6,077 bases of DNA from an uncultured Lachnospiraceae bacterium (GTDB lineage Bacteria; Bacillota_A; Clostridia; Lachnospirales; Lachnospiraceae), in contig CAJKKX010000155.1 of assembly GCA_905200565.1 (NCBI GenBank), forward strand, positions 1 to 6,077, written 5' to 3'. The notes beneath the pieces were generated by a model. It searched no databases. It saw only the letters and a list, made by a program, of their open reading frames with translations, and had not been told where the DNA came from. The translations under genes and the position numbers were made by a program. Positions 1-6,076 of this stretch are shown here, piece by piece. Positions within the stretch are counted from its first letter, which is position 1. Each line of letters begins with the position of its first letter.

Positions 1-672
1 ATGGGTAACAGACCCAGCCGAAAATTTTCTCCCCTCCGCCTTAAATTTGAAATCTTTCACATGAACATAAAAGATTTTATCCCTCTGTATCTGAATACAT
101 TTCCGGTAATCCTCTCCCGACAAAAATCCAATATTTGCCTGATCATAAAGAATGCCCACGTTATCGCGATCAATCTCACTTACAATGTCATACGTAATCT
201 GCGGTCCGGTCGTCATTGTATTAAAATGATTCTCCAACACCAGCGCAACATTTTTTTCTTTTGCCTCATCGGCGAGCATCCGCATTGTACTTACAAGAAT
301 TTTCCGCTTTTCATCGAAATTTTCGTCTCCCTCCAGGAAAGTGCCCCCGTAGATCCGTATAAAATGTGCTCCCAGCATCCAGGCAATCTCTATGCATCTG
401 CGACAATCCCGTATTGCTGCTTTCCGCCGGTTTTCATCCGGCTGATTATAATCGCTTGCGTAAGAGACGATCCCGGAAGCCTCTATTCCAAGCTTTTTTA
501 GCTCCCTTTTCAGTTCCAGAATTTCCTCGTCCGTCGTGCTCTCATGCAGCGCACTTTTATATCCCTCCTGGTAGATAATCTCGATAGCATCCATTCCGAT
601 TTCAGAAAAAAGCTTTGCCGCTTCCAGCACAGTAAGTTCCGGTGTTCCCATCGTATGTCCTGCAATTTTCAT
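1..672 (-). CDS. Sugar phosphate isomerase/epimerase family TIM barrel, C-terminus cut by window edge
   Basis: An open frame starts with ATG at 672-670 and runs without a stop through 224 codons to the window edge, so the C-terminal end is missing. It begins MKIAGHTMGTPEL, typical of xylose-isomerase-like TIM barrels (AP endonuclease 2 / IolE-like superfamily), which are usually about 270-290 residues. Expected metal ligands are visible: E147 in a VLENH strand end, D177 in ILYDQAN, and H204 in YVHVKD. The last glutamate usual in the family would lie beyond the edge. R106 in FIRIYGG fits the conserved mid-barrel strand. These enzymes bind a divalent metal and isomerise, epimerise, dehydrate or cleave sugar-like substrates in the cytoplasm. 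The start is supported by a GGAG motif 8 nt upstream, and the gene begins only 5 bp after the oxidoreductase stop, implying co-translation. A second ATG at codon 8 is a less likely start. The family is clear; the substrate is not. Confidence 0.88.
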   Translation of the reverse strand, partial: MKIAGHTMGTPELTVLEAAKLFSEIGMDAIEIIYQEGYKSALHESTTDEEILELKRELKKLGIEASGIVSYASDYNQPDENRRKAAIRDCRRCIEIAWMLGAHFIRIYGGTFLEGDENFDEKRKILVSTMRMLADEAKEKNVALVLENHFNTMTTGPQITYDIVSEIDRDNVGILYDQANIGFLSGEDYRKCIQIQRDKIFYVHVKDFKFKAEGRKFSAGSVTH

Positions 673-677
673 ATCGT

Positions 678-1622
678 TCACTCCATTCCGGGCAATCCTG
701 CCTTTAACAGGATCTCATTCATAAGAAGATGGGTTTTATAGGCATCCGCACCGCTTGTAACCGGCTGTCTGCGCTCTTTGACACAGGCAAGAAAATGCGC
801 AACCTCCTGTGTAAAGCCCATTTTGTCCTCCACACGCGCCCAGCCAAGCGCCAGCGGCGTCATTGCCGTCCGGACCTCCGTCTGCTCATTGACAATCGTC
901 ACACTGTCCGGCGCATTAACAAACGCGGACTGACAGCCTCCATAGCAGTCTATCTTTTCCACCCACTGTCCTGCCTGGCGTGAAGCCACCAGCATTCCTA
1001 CGCTGCCGCTGTCAAATCTGATCTGTGCTGTCACCAAATCCTCGTAATTGGGATCTGTATACATACTGTGCGCCTCCACCGATACGGCTTCCCCACAGAA
1101 CCAGCGTAACAGATCAACCATATGTATCGCATTTTCCAACGTTGCACGATACTCCGAACCATTTCTGTTTTTCTGTGCGATTACTACATCCGGTGCCTTT
1201 TCCTGAAACGCCTCTTTTACCTTCGCATACACAGGCGCATATCTCCGGTTGAATCCGATCATCAGAATACGGTTATTTTTTTCAGCAGCCTCCACCATCG
1301 CCCTGCTCCTGGCAAGCGATACCTCCAGCGGTTTTTCGCAGAAAACATCTATCCCCTTTTCCAGCAGCGGAATTACATAATCATAATGTGTGGTCTTCGG
1401 CGTCAGCACAAACGCGCAATCCATCTCCACCTCCAGAAATTCTTCAAAGCTTTTGCAGCCCTTTGCAATTTTATATTTACTCATTGCCGTTTCTATCGAG
1501 GCTGCCGAGCGGGCATAAGCCGCTACAATCTCCACGTCCGGCTGTTCCGCGAGCGCCGGCAATTCCGCAATATGTGCTATATGTCCCAGACCGATCACGC
1601 CAACCCTGATTTTTCTATCCAT
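678..1622 (-). CDS. Gfo/Idh/MocA-family NAD(P)-dependent oxidoreductase
   Basis: A complete 314-residue protein, slightly shorter than the usual 330-390. The N-terminal Rossmann fold shows a dinucleotide-binding loop at residues 8-16 (VIGLGHIA, GxGxxA form). The family hallmark EKP motif is at 96-98, with K97 the expected catalytic lysine. A second conserved stretch, GFNRRYAP, is at 123-130. The active-site helix IHMVDLLRW at 166-174 provides H167 and D170; the acidic residue four before the histidine, usually Asp, is Glu163 here. The NR and IHxVD patterns recall the MviM/YceM-like branch more than classical inositol dehydrogenase. Members oxidise or reduce hydroxyl/keto groups on sugars, inositols or glycosides using NAD(P) in the cytoplasm. 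The ATG at 1622 overlaps the upstream flavoprotein gene by 8 bp, and the isomerase follows after 5 bp, so these enzymes probably act in sequence. The substrate is unknown. No truncation or frameshift is seen. Confidence 0.93.
   Translation of the reverse strand: MDRKIRVGVIGLGHIAHIAELPALAEQPDVEIVAAYARSAASIETAMSKYKIAKGCKSFEEFLEVEMDCAFVLTPKTTHYDYVIPLLEKGIDVFCEKPLEVSLARSRAMVEAAEKNNRILMIGFNRRYAPVYAKVKEAFQEKAPDVVIAQKNRNGSEYRATLENAIHMVDLLRWFCGEAVSVEAHSMYTDPNYEDLVTAQIRFDSGSVGMLVASRQAGQWVEKIDCYGGCQSAFVNAPDSVTIVNEQTEVRTAMTPLALGWARVEDKMGFTQEVAHFLACVKERRQPVTSGADAYKTHLLMNEILLKAGLPGME
681..684 (-). promoter_or_regulatory. Ribosome binding site of the isomerase/epimerase gene
   Basis: On the minus strand GGAG lies 8 nt before the ATG at 672, inside the last codons of the preceding oxidoreductase gene. 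It supports 672 as the start and suggests translational coupling. Confidence 0.6.
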
Positions 1623-2781
1623 TATCCCTGTCTCCCTTTCCCTTCATTGTAATAGCACGCCCACATATCTGTGAACAGAGCCCGCATCCGTCGCATTTTT
1701 CCGGATCGATCACCGGCTGCTTTCCGTCATTCGAAATCGCTCCATAAATACATACCGGAAAGCACTTTTTACATCCGACACATTTCTCATAATCCACCTG
1801 TGCAAAGTAGCGTCTGCTCCGGTCCGCCTTATCAAGCGGAAGTACCTTTTCCGCTGCAACGCCAATAATATCCGTCACGTTTTTTACGGAATGCTTCTCC
1901 AGATACTGTTCCATCTGTTCCAGAATTTTTCTGATTTCATCGAACCCCTTCATATATATGAGCGATGCAATCTGTACATTAGCTGCTCCCGAAAGGAGAT
2001 ACCGGATCACATCTTCATAGTTCGTAACGCCTCCCGTTGCACTGATAGGACATTTCACATGCGGACGGGTCGCCGCAATCCAGTGCATAACAGACTGGAT
2101 CACCCACGGGCCGCCATGTCCGCAGAAGCCTTTGTGCATAATAGGCTCCATTGTCTCGATATCCACCTCAAAGCCAACACTGCGGTTAAACATAGTCAGC
2201 CAGTCTGCTCCATCCTTTTCCAGATCCATGGCACACACAATGGGATTTGCCATCTGCTGCGTCATTTTCAGTCCAGTCGGAATCTTCACTGCTTCCCGCA
2301 CATCCCGTACAGCTTTACTGGCAATCGGATAAAACTCCACTCCTTCCCTCACAAATGCTCCCACCGGACAGGAAGGCACAACTTCAATCGCATCCGCTCC
2401 GGCCTTTTCGCACTCCACTGCATATTCCGCCCAGGTTTCCTCCCTTGCGCAGTTCAGGCTGGCAATCACCGGAATATCCAGCATCTCTTTCGCCTTTTTA
2501 ATCTCATCGCAATATTCTTTCAGATTCCCTTCAAATGCCTGCTCGTATGTCATAAACGTATCGGCATGATAACCGGAAATACCATTCCGTATCACAGTCA
2601 TCCGCGGAAATGGATTATATCTGTTGACTGACTCCTCCTGGATGGATTTTAAAATAACAGCACCAAAACCAGCATCCTGCGCCTGTCTGCAGTGAAGGGC
2701 GTCCTTTGTTGTCCCGGCTGACGCTGCAATCAACGGATTTTTTAATTTCAGTCCCGAAAACTCCACACTTAAATTTGCCAT
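1615..2781 (-). CDS. Dihydroorotate/dihydropyrimidine dehydrogenase-like flavoprotein with two C-terminal 4Fe-4S motifs
   Basis: A 388-residue protein with an FMN-binding TIM barrel (about 1-310) followed by a bacterial ferredoxin domain. The start MANLSVEFSGLKLKNP and K45 in ILKS match the DHOD/PreA superfamily. S137-C138-P139 corresponds to the catalytic-cysteine loop, and GGV at 250-252 with NVQIASL at 268-274 resembles the phosphate-binding end of the barrel. Two Cx2Cx2Cx3C motifs are seen: C334/C337/C340/C344 and C363/C366/C369/C373. The layout resembles PreA, the catalytic subunit of bacterial NAD-dependent dihydropyrimidine dehydrogenase (about 410 residues). However, the asparagine three residues before the catalytic Cys, which contacts pyrimidine in DHOD and DPD, is Val135, and the residue after SCP is Val140. 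No PreT-like NAD/FAD subunit is in the window. It is a cytoplasmic flavin/Fe-S oxidoreductase, probably exchanging electrons with ferredoxin or an unseen partner; calling it PreA or PyrD would overreach. It starts 10 bp after the ABC ATPase gene. Confidence 0.88.
   Translation of the reverse strand: MANLSVEFSGLKLKNPLIAASAGTTKDALHCRQAQDAGFGAVILKSIQEESVNRYNPFPRMTVIRNGISGYHADTFMTYEQAFEGNLKEYCDEIKKAKEMLDIPVIASLNCAREETWAEYAVECEKAGADAIEVVPSCPVGAFVREGVEFYPIASKAVRDVREAVKIPTGLKMTQQMANPIVCAMDLEKDGADWLTMFNRSVGFEVDIETMEPIMHKGFCGHGGPWVIQSVMHWIAATRPHVKCPISATGGVTNYEDVIRYLLSGAANVQIASLIYMKGFDEIRKILEQMEQYLEKHSVKNVTDIIGVAAEKVLPLDKADRSRRYFAQVDYEKCVGCKKCFPVCIYGAISNDGKQPVIDPEKCDGCGLCSQICGRAITMKGKGDRDNG
1632..1636 (-). 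promoter_or_regulatory. Ribosome binding site of the Gfo/Idh/MocA gene
   Basis: GGGAG on the minus strand lies 9 nt before the ATG at 1622, within the C-terminal codons of the flavoprotein gene. It supports the overlapping start. Confidence 0.55.
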
Positions 2782-2787
2782 ACATCT

Positions 2788-2793
2788 CCCCCT
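2788..2793 (-). promoter_or_regulatory. Ribosome binding site of the DHOD-like gene, overlapping the ATPase stop codon
   Basis: A G-rich AGGGGG motif shares bases with the TAG stop of the ATPase gene and lies 6 nt before the ATG at 2781. An out-of-frame ATG sits 4 nt upstream of the true start (ATGTATG), but only the second opens the full reading frame. The arrangement implies coupled translation. Confidence 0.55.
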
Positions 2794-3559
2794 AATCTTC
2801 TTTCAAAATTCCCATTTCTGTGAAAATACCGGTAATTTCTTTCCGATACGCAAGAAACTCCCGTGATTCCTTCACTGCCAGATTTCTCGGTCTTGGCAGA
2901 TCGATAGGAATAATGCTCTTCACTCTTCCCGGTCTCGGCGTCAGAATGACCACCTTATCCGCCAGCATAATCGCTTCATCTATGTCATGTGTCACAAAAA
3001 GAATCGTGCATTTTTTCTGCATCCACATTTTTTCCAGATCCACGCGCATCTGCTCTCTGGTAAGAGCATCCAGCGCTCCATACGGTTCATCCATCATCAG
3101 AAGCTCCGGCTCATGTACAAGCGCTCTGCAGATTGACACACGCTGCTGCATACCCCCGGACAGCTCCCATGGATACTTGTTTTCGAATCCCTCCAGTCCG
3201 ACCTGCCGGATCAGTTCCATTGCCTTCTGCTTTGTAACCGCTTTGTCCAGATTACGAAATTCCCCCTGGATCATGATATTCTGCAGGACGGTTCTCCACT
3301 CCAGCAGCAGGTGATCCTGAAATACAAATCCCACCTCTTTTACCGGCTTCGTGATCTCGTTTCCGTCCAGAACCGCTCTGCCGGAAGTAGGCGCCGTCAA
3401 CCCGGTTCCAATAAACAAAAATGTACTTTTTCCGCAGCCGGAGGGCCCCAGGACAGTAACAAACTCCCCATCATTCACATCAAAATTTACATCTACCAGC
3501 GCTTCCGTATATCCTGTCAGGGTTTTATATTTCATTCCAATATGATCAAATTTCAGCAT
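2792..3559 (-). CDS. NitT/TauT-type ABC transporter ATP-binding protein
   Basis: This is the cytoplasmic ATPase that powers the importer formed with the neighbouring permease and binding protein. Counting from the ATG at 3559 (255 residues), the motifs are complete: Walker A GPSGCGKST at 38-46 with K44, Q-loop Q81 in FVFQD, signature LSGGMQQR at 133-140, Walker B LLMMDEP with D157 and E158, D-loop ALDA, and switch histidine H191 in FVTHD. The TPRPGR segment near 207-212 is typical of the SsuB/TauB/NrtD/ThiZ subfamily. The start is uncertain: an in-frame GTG at 3571 would add four residues. Neither start has a strong Shine-Dalgarno sequence; ATG was preferred as the commoner start codon, with a weak GAG about 11 nt upstream. 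The gap to the binding-protein gene is unusually long for this operon and contains a hairpin. The substrate cannot be inferred from the ATPase. Confidence 0.95.
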   Translation of the reverse strand: MLKFDHIGMKYKTLTGYTEALVDVNFDVNDGEFVTVLGPSGCGKSTFLFIGTGLTAPTSGRAVLDGNEITKPVKEVGFVFQDHLLLEWRTVLQNIMIQGEFRNLDKAVTKQKAMELIRQVGLEGFENKYPWELSGGMQQRVSICRALVHEPELLMMDEPYGALDALTREQMRVDLEKMWMQKKCTILFVTHDIDEAIMLADKVVILTPRPGRVKSIIPIDLPRPRNLAVKESREFLAYRKEITGIFTEMGILKED

Positions 3560-3595
3560 ATGATTCTTCACTCACTTTCTGTCTTTGTCCGCGCG

Positions 3596-3646
3596 GCAGC
3601 CGGGCTGCGTTTCCGCTGCAATGGATCGCACAGTGCAGCAGAAACG
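3596..3646 (-). other. Intergenic RNA hairpins between the binding-protein and ATPase genes
   Basis: Bases 3634-3646 and 3608-3620 are inverted repeats. In the minus-strand transcript they form a 13-bp stem (12 Watson-Crick pairs and one U-G pair) with a 13-nt loop. Directly downstream, 3596-3608 can form a small 5-bp GC-rich hairpin (GCAGC/GCUGC) that shares the boundary base. No U-tract follows, so this does not look like an intrinsic terminator. Its place just after the binding-protein gene suggests an mRNA processing or stabilising element that keeps binding-protein transcript more abundant than the distal genes. That role is inferred from position; the pairing is directly visible. Confidence 0.55.
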
Positions 3647-3687
3647 ATTTCACAAAGGATTACACCCGGATACAAACCTTCTTTCAT

Positions 3688-4689
3688 TTATCTTGCCGGA
3701 AGATCCTCCGGAAGGCACGCATAAGTATAGATGTCCTCTGCCTGGATGCTCTCATCCACGCCAAGATAATTTACAAGCAGATCGCGGCAGGCATTCCAGT
3801 CCTCCTCAGATACATCTCCCAGCGTCTCGGAATCTTCTGCAAAAAGACTATCCAGCGCCACGGAAAGACTGCCCTCTACCACCGCCTGATCCAGGGTCGG
3901 GAATTTCTGCATAAAAATTTCCACAGCTTCCGCGCTGTCCTCGCGGCATTCATTCCATGCCTTCATGCTCGCAGAAATGAATTTTTCTACAGTTTCACCG
4001 TTTTCTTCAATCATGCTGTCACTTGCCACAATAGAGAGTCCCACTGTTGCCGCTCCATTATCCGAGTATCGGATAACGTTTACTTCTTTGCCCATATTCT
4101 GCAGCGTGATCGCCTGGTCATCCGCACCTCCCAGAATCGCGTCCACATCCCCATTGATCAGTGATGTTACCTTTGCGTTGGAATCCATCGTCACATAGGA
4201 AATCTTTGAATCGTCAATTTCGTTTGCCGCCTCCAGCGCTGCAAATAAGTTGGAGGGTGCATCTCCGGTAGTGATACCCACCTTTTTATCCTCCAGATCC
4301 TTCGGCACAGCGATACCGGAATCCGCCAGCGTAATTGCCGCAAAACCATTAACTGCATAAACCGGGCAGACAATCTTTATCGGTATGTCCTGTGCCACCG
4401 CCGAAGCGACAGAAGCAGAATCCACTAATCCCAGATCATCCTCACCGGTGCCAACCAGCTTCGCGGTCGTTCCCGAACCAGTCCCCTCTCCGATTGTCAC
4501 ATCCAGCCCGACTTCCTCATAATACCCCTTTTCCAGTGCATAGTAAAAAGGTACATGCAGGCCTGCCGCCGTGTAATTCAACCGGAAGGAAACCGGCGTA
4601 AGCGCACCTTCATCCGCCGCTCCTGCCATTCCTGCCATGGACATCGCCATAGCTGCTGCCATTGTTAATGCTGCAAATCGTTTCTTCAT
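3688..4689 (-). CDS. NMT1/THI5-like ABC transporter substrate-binding protein (NitT/TauT family)
   Basis: A 333-residue secreted solute-binding protein that captures the ligand for the importer. Residues 1-25 form a signal peptide: KKR near the start, an Ala/Met-rich hydrophobic core, and a likely signal peptidase I site after AGA (about residue 24-25). The mature part opens with the family pattern: RLNYTAAGLHVPFYYALEKG at 36-55, then GLDVTI at 61-66 and a G-S/T-rich ligand loop GTGSGTT at 69-75. Further family-like blocks are KVGITTGDAPSN (136-147) and INGDVDAILGG (178-188). NMT1/THI5-class proteins bind small planar or anionic ligands such as formylaminopyrimidine, riboflavin, nitrate or taurine. 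Oddly for a Gram-positive-type operon there is no lipobox cysteine; the MAGM at 18-21 has Met where a lipoprotein would have Cys. The start is well supported by AGGAGG 8 nt upstream. The ligand is unknown. Confidence 0.93.
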   Translation of the reverse strand: MKKRFAALTMAAAMAMSMAGMAGAADEGALTPVSFRLNYTAAGLHVPFYYALEKGYYEEVGLDVTIGEGTGSGTTAKLVGTGEDDLGLVDSASVASAVAQDIPIKIVCPVYAVNGFAAITLADSGIAVPKDLEDKKVGITTGDAPSNLFAALEAANEIDDSKISYVTMDSNAKVTSLINGDVDAILGGADDQAITLQNMGKEVNVIRYSDNGAATVGLSIVASDSMIEENGETVEKFISASMKAWNECREDSAEAVEIFMQKFPTLDQAVVEGSLSVALDSLFAEDSETLGDVSEEDWNACRDLLVNYLGVDESIQAEDIYTYACLPEDLPAR

Positions 4690-4697
4690 TAGTAGTT

Positions 4698-4703
4698 CCT
4701 CCT
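4698..4703 (-). promoter_or_regulatory. Consensus ribosome binding site of the substrate-binding protein gene
   Basis: A perfect AGGAGG lies 8 nt before the ATG at 4689 and follows an A-rich leader. It is the strongest Shine-Dalgarno in the window, in keeping with the need for more binding protein than membrane components. The 64-bp gap also holds a small inverted repeat (4723-4727 with 4733-4737, 5-bp stem, 5-nt loop) without a U-tract. Confidence 0.8.
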
Positions 4704-4753
4704 TTTTTTGTTTTATTTATTAGCTTCTTTTCGAAGCAATAAGTACCCTCTTA

Positions 4754-5593
4754 TCATTTTGCCGTTTTATCATTTACGCGCTGACTGACATGCCAGGGAA
4801 TCAGCTTTTTCTCCAGAATCTCGACGATCCCGAAAAATACCATTCCCATCAGGCAAAGTACGATCAAAATTGCAAACAGAAGTCTGGTATTGATGTCTCC
4901 GTTTGCCCTCAGAAGCAAATAGCCAAGCCCGCTGTCAGAGCCCAGAAACTCCGCTACGACCGCGCCTACCGTCGCCATGGATACCGATGTTTTCAAGCCG
5001 GAAAAAATGCTCGGCAGTGCGTTTGGGAGTTTGATCTTCCAGTAAAACTTCCATTCTGAATCGCTCATGGTTCTTGCCATATAGTACAGGCGGCCATTTA
5101 AGGATTTTAAACCTGCCACTGTATCCATCAGAAGCGGGAAAAAAGAAAGCAGGAATACCATCAGAATTTTAGGAAGTTTTCCAAATCCGAACCATACCAC
5201 AAACAGCGGTCCGATTGCCACCTTCGGAATAAGCTGCAGGAAAACCATGAATGGATACAGGGTCTTCTCAAACACCTTAGAATAAGAAATCAATGTGGCG
5301 ATCGGGATACTGATCAGCACCGTTGCCCCAAAGCCAACTCCTATCTCATACAACGTAGTGAACAGATTCTGCTTTATATAGGGCCAATATTGGATTAACG
5401 CGGCTACAGATGCGCTTGGCGATGGCAGAATATAGCTCGGAATTTTGAAAATCCTTACCGCCGCCTCCCAGAAAACGATTACAGCGCCGACGCTAAGAAT
5501 GCTCGGTATGGATTCCTTCAAATTATACAGAAACTTCAGCCACCTCAAATGCCCCTTTCCCTGTTTCGAATAGTTTTTCTCCTGCACATCCAT
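4754..5593 (-). CDS. NitT/TauT-type ABC transporter permease (SsuC/TauC-like)
   Basis: A 279-residue inner-membrane protein forming, probably as a homodimer, the translocation channel. After a polar N-terminus of about 28 residues there are roughly six hydrophobic segments, near 30-47, 85-105, 112-135, 141-160, 203-218 and 237-258. IPSYILPSPS at 51-60 is the characteristic early motif of the SsuC/TauC/NrtB group. The cytoplasmic coupling loop (EAA loop) is recognisable around 172-200 as MARTMSDSEWKFYWKIKLP followed by NALPSIFSGLK; the usual E-A-A is degenerate (M-A-R), but the G-like turn and terminal LP are retained. FLGSDSGLGYLL at 216-227 is another family hallmark. The gene starts 42 bp after the regulator stop with GGGAG 8 nt upstream of ATG. 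The binding-protein gene follows after 64 bp. Only one permease gene is present, as is normal for this family. Confidence 0.95.
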   Translation of the reverse strand: MDVQEKNYSKQGKGHLRWLKFLYNLKESIPSILSVGAVIVFWEAAVRIFKIPSYILPSPSASVAALIQYWPYIKQNLFTTLYEIGVGFGATVLISIPIATLISYSKVFEKTLYPFMVFLQLIPKVAIGPLFVVWFGFGKLPKILMVFLLSFFPLLMDTVAGLKSLNGRLYYMARTMSDSEWKFYWKIKLPNALPSIFSGLKTSVSMATVGAVVAEFLGSDSGLGYLLLRANGDINTRLLFAILIVLCLMGMVFFGIVEILEKKLIPWHVSQRVNDKTAK

Positions 5594-5601
5594 CGTTATC
5601 T

Positions 5602-5606
5602 CTCCC
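5602..5606 (-). promoter_or_regulatory. Ribosome binding site of the permease gene
   Basis: GGGAG on the minus strand, 8 nt before the ATG at 5593, in the short gap after the regulator gene. It supports the chosen start. No convincing promoter or operator was seen in the 42-bp gap, so the permease is probably co-transcribed with the regulator. Confidence 0.65.
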
Positions 5607-5635
5607 TTCTTTTTCGATCTGCCATCCTCTGGTTC

Positions 5636-6076
5636 TTACAGCCTTTTTACCGTATTTCCCTCAATTACCGCACTTTCTAAAACCCTCAGCCGCGGTTCAA
5701 GTCCCGGATTTTTTATACGGGAAAGAACCATTTCCCCGACACTTTTTCCAATTTCCTCCTGCATTTCTTTTGCATGTGTAATCTGCGGCTCAATCAGGCT
5801 CTGGAAATCGAGCGTTCCAAATCCGACCAGAGATACATCCTCCCCAATGCGGATCCCCATTTCCTTTGCTTTTACCAGAATGCCGTGCGTGAGAGACGCA
5901 CTGCCGCTCACAATCGCCGTCGGCGGGTTTTTCCTTGCCATCAGTTTTTCAAACGCTTCCTCATCCATCTCGCCCAGTTGTCCTGCGTCCATGATACCGT
6001 CCTGCATATGTCTTTGTATAAAATCTTCTATCTCTGCCACACTGTATCTTGTCTGTATCTTGTTGAGCTTCAGAAC
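5636..6076 (-). CDS. LacI/GalR-type transcriptional regulator, C-terminal part only
   Basis: The frame ends with TAA at 5638-5636 and is open to the window edge, giving the last 146 residues. The DNA-binding domain and true start lie outside; the GTG at 6040 is an internal valine, since the frame continues upstream through TRYS and KLNKIQ. The visible part is the second half of a periplasmic-binding-protein-like sensor domain. PPTAIVSGSASLTHGILVKAKEMG (fragment residues from 51) matches the LacI-family strand and helix where a ligand-contacting acidic residue often follows the Ser/Asn stretch. VSLVGFG at 81-87 corresponds to the usual ISVVGFDD, with Gly in place of the first Asp. IGKSVGEMVLSRI is the usual late helix. 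Such regulators bind a small effector and control promoters nearby. Being first in the same direction, it probably regulates this operon, but its operator is not in the window. Without the N-terminus, a different DNA-binding domain fused to this sensor cannot be excluded. Confidence 0.85.
   Translation of the reverse strand, partial: VLKLNKIQTRYSVAEIEDFIQRHMQDGIMDAGQLGEMDEEAFEKLMARKNPPTAIVSGSASLTHGILVKAKEMGIRIGEDVSLVGFGTLDFQSLIEPQITHAKEMQEEIGKSVGEMVLSRIKNPGLEPRLRVLESAVIEGNTVKRL

Noticed and set aside
1615..2781. Naming the flavoprotein preA or pyrD
   Set aside because: Key pyrimidine-contact asparagines are replaced and no PreT, PyrK or other pyrimidine gene is nearby.
3696..3711. 16-nt near-palindrome at the end of the binding-protein gene
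   Set aside because: It lies in coding sequence, the effective stem is about 6 bp with a 4-nt loop, and no U-tract follows, so it is not supported as a terminator.
1..3914. Many plus-strand open frames of 60-250 codons, the longest at 1891-2631
   Set aside because: They lie opposite well-supported minus-strand genes with clear family motifs, have no recognisable domains, are rich in Cys, His, Arg and Pro as expected of antisense frames, and lack consistent ribosome binding sites.
4191..4373. A 60-codon minus-strand frame
   Set aside because: It lies wholly inside the substrate-binding protein gene in another frame and its sequence is not protein-like for any family I know.
4723..4737. Inverted repeat GCTTC/GAAGC upstream of the binding-protein gene as a terminator or LacI operator
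   Set aside because: The stem is only 5 bp, no U-tract follows on either strand, and it lacks the central CG symmetry usual in LacI-family operators.
4690..4753. Possible internal promoter before the binding-protein gene (TTGCTT and AATAAA 16 bp apart)
   Set aside because: Both boxes match the sigma-70 consensus poorly, and A/T-rich leader sequence easily yields such matches by chance.
5636..6040. A complete 134-residue protein starting at GTG 6040
   Set aside because: The frame continues upstream to the window edge, and the segment is plainly the C-terminal part of a larger LacI-type sensor domain, so the GTG is an internal valine codon.
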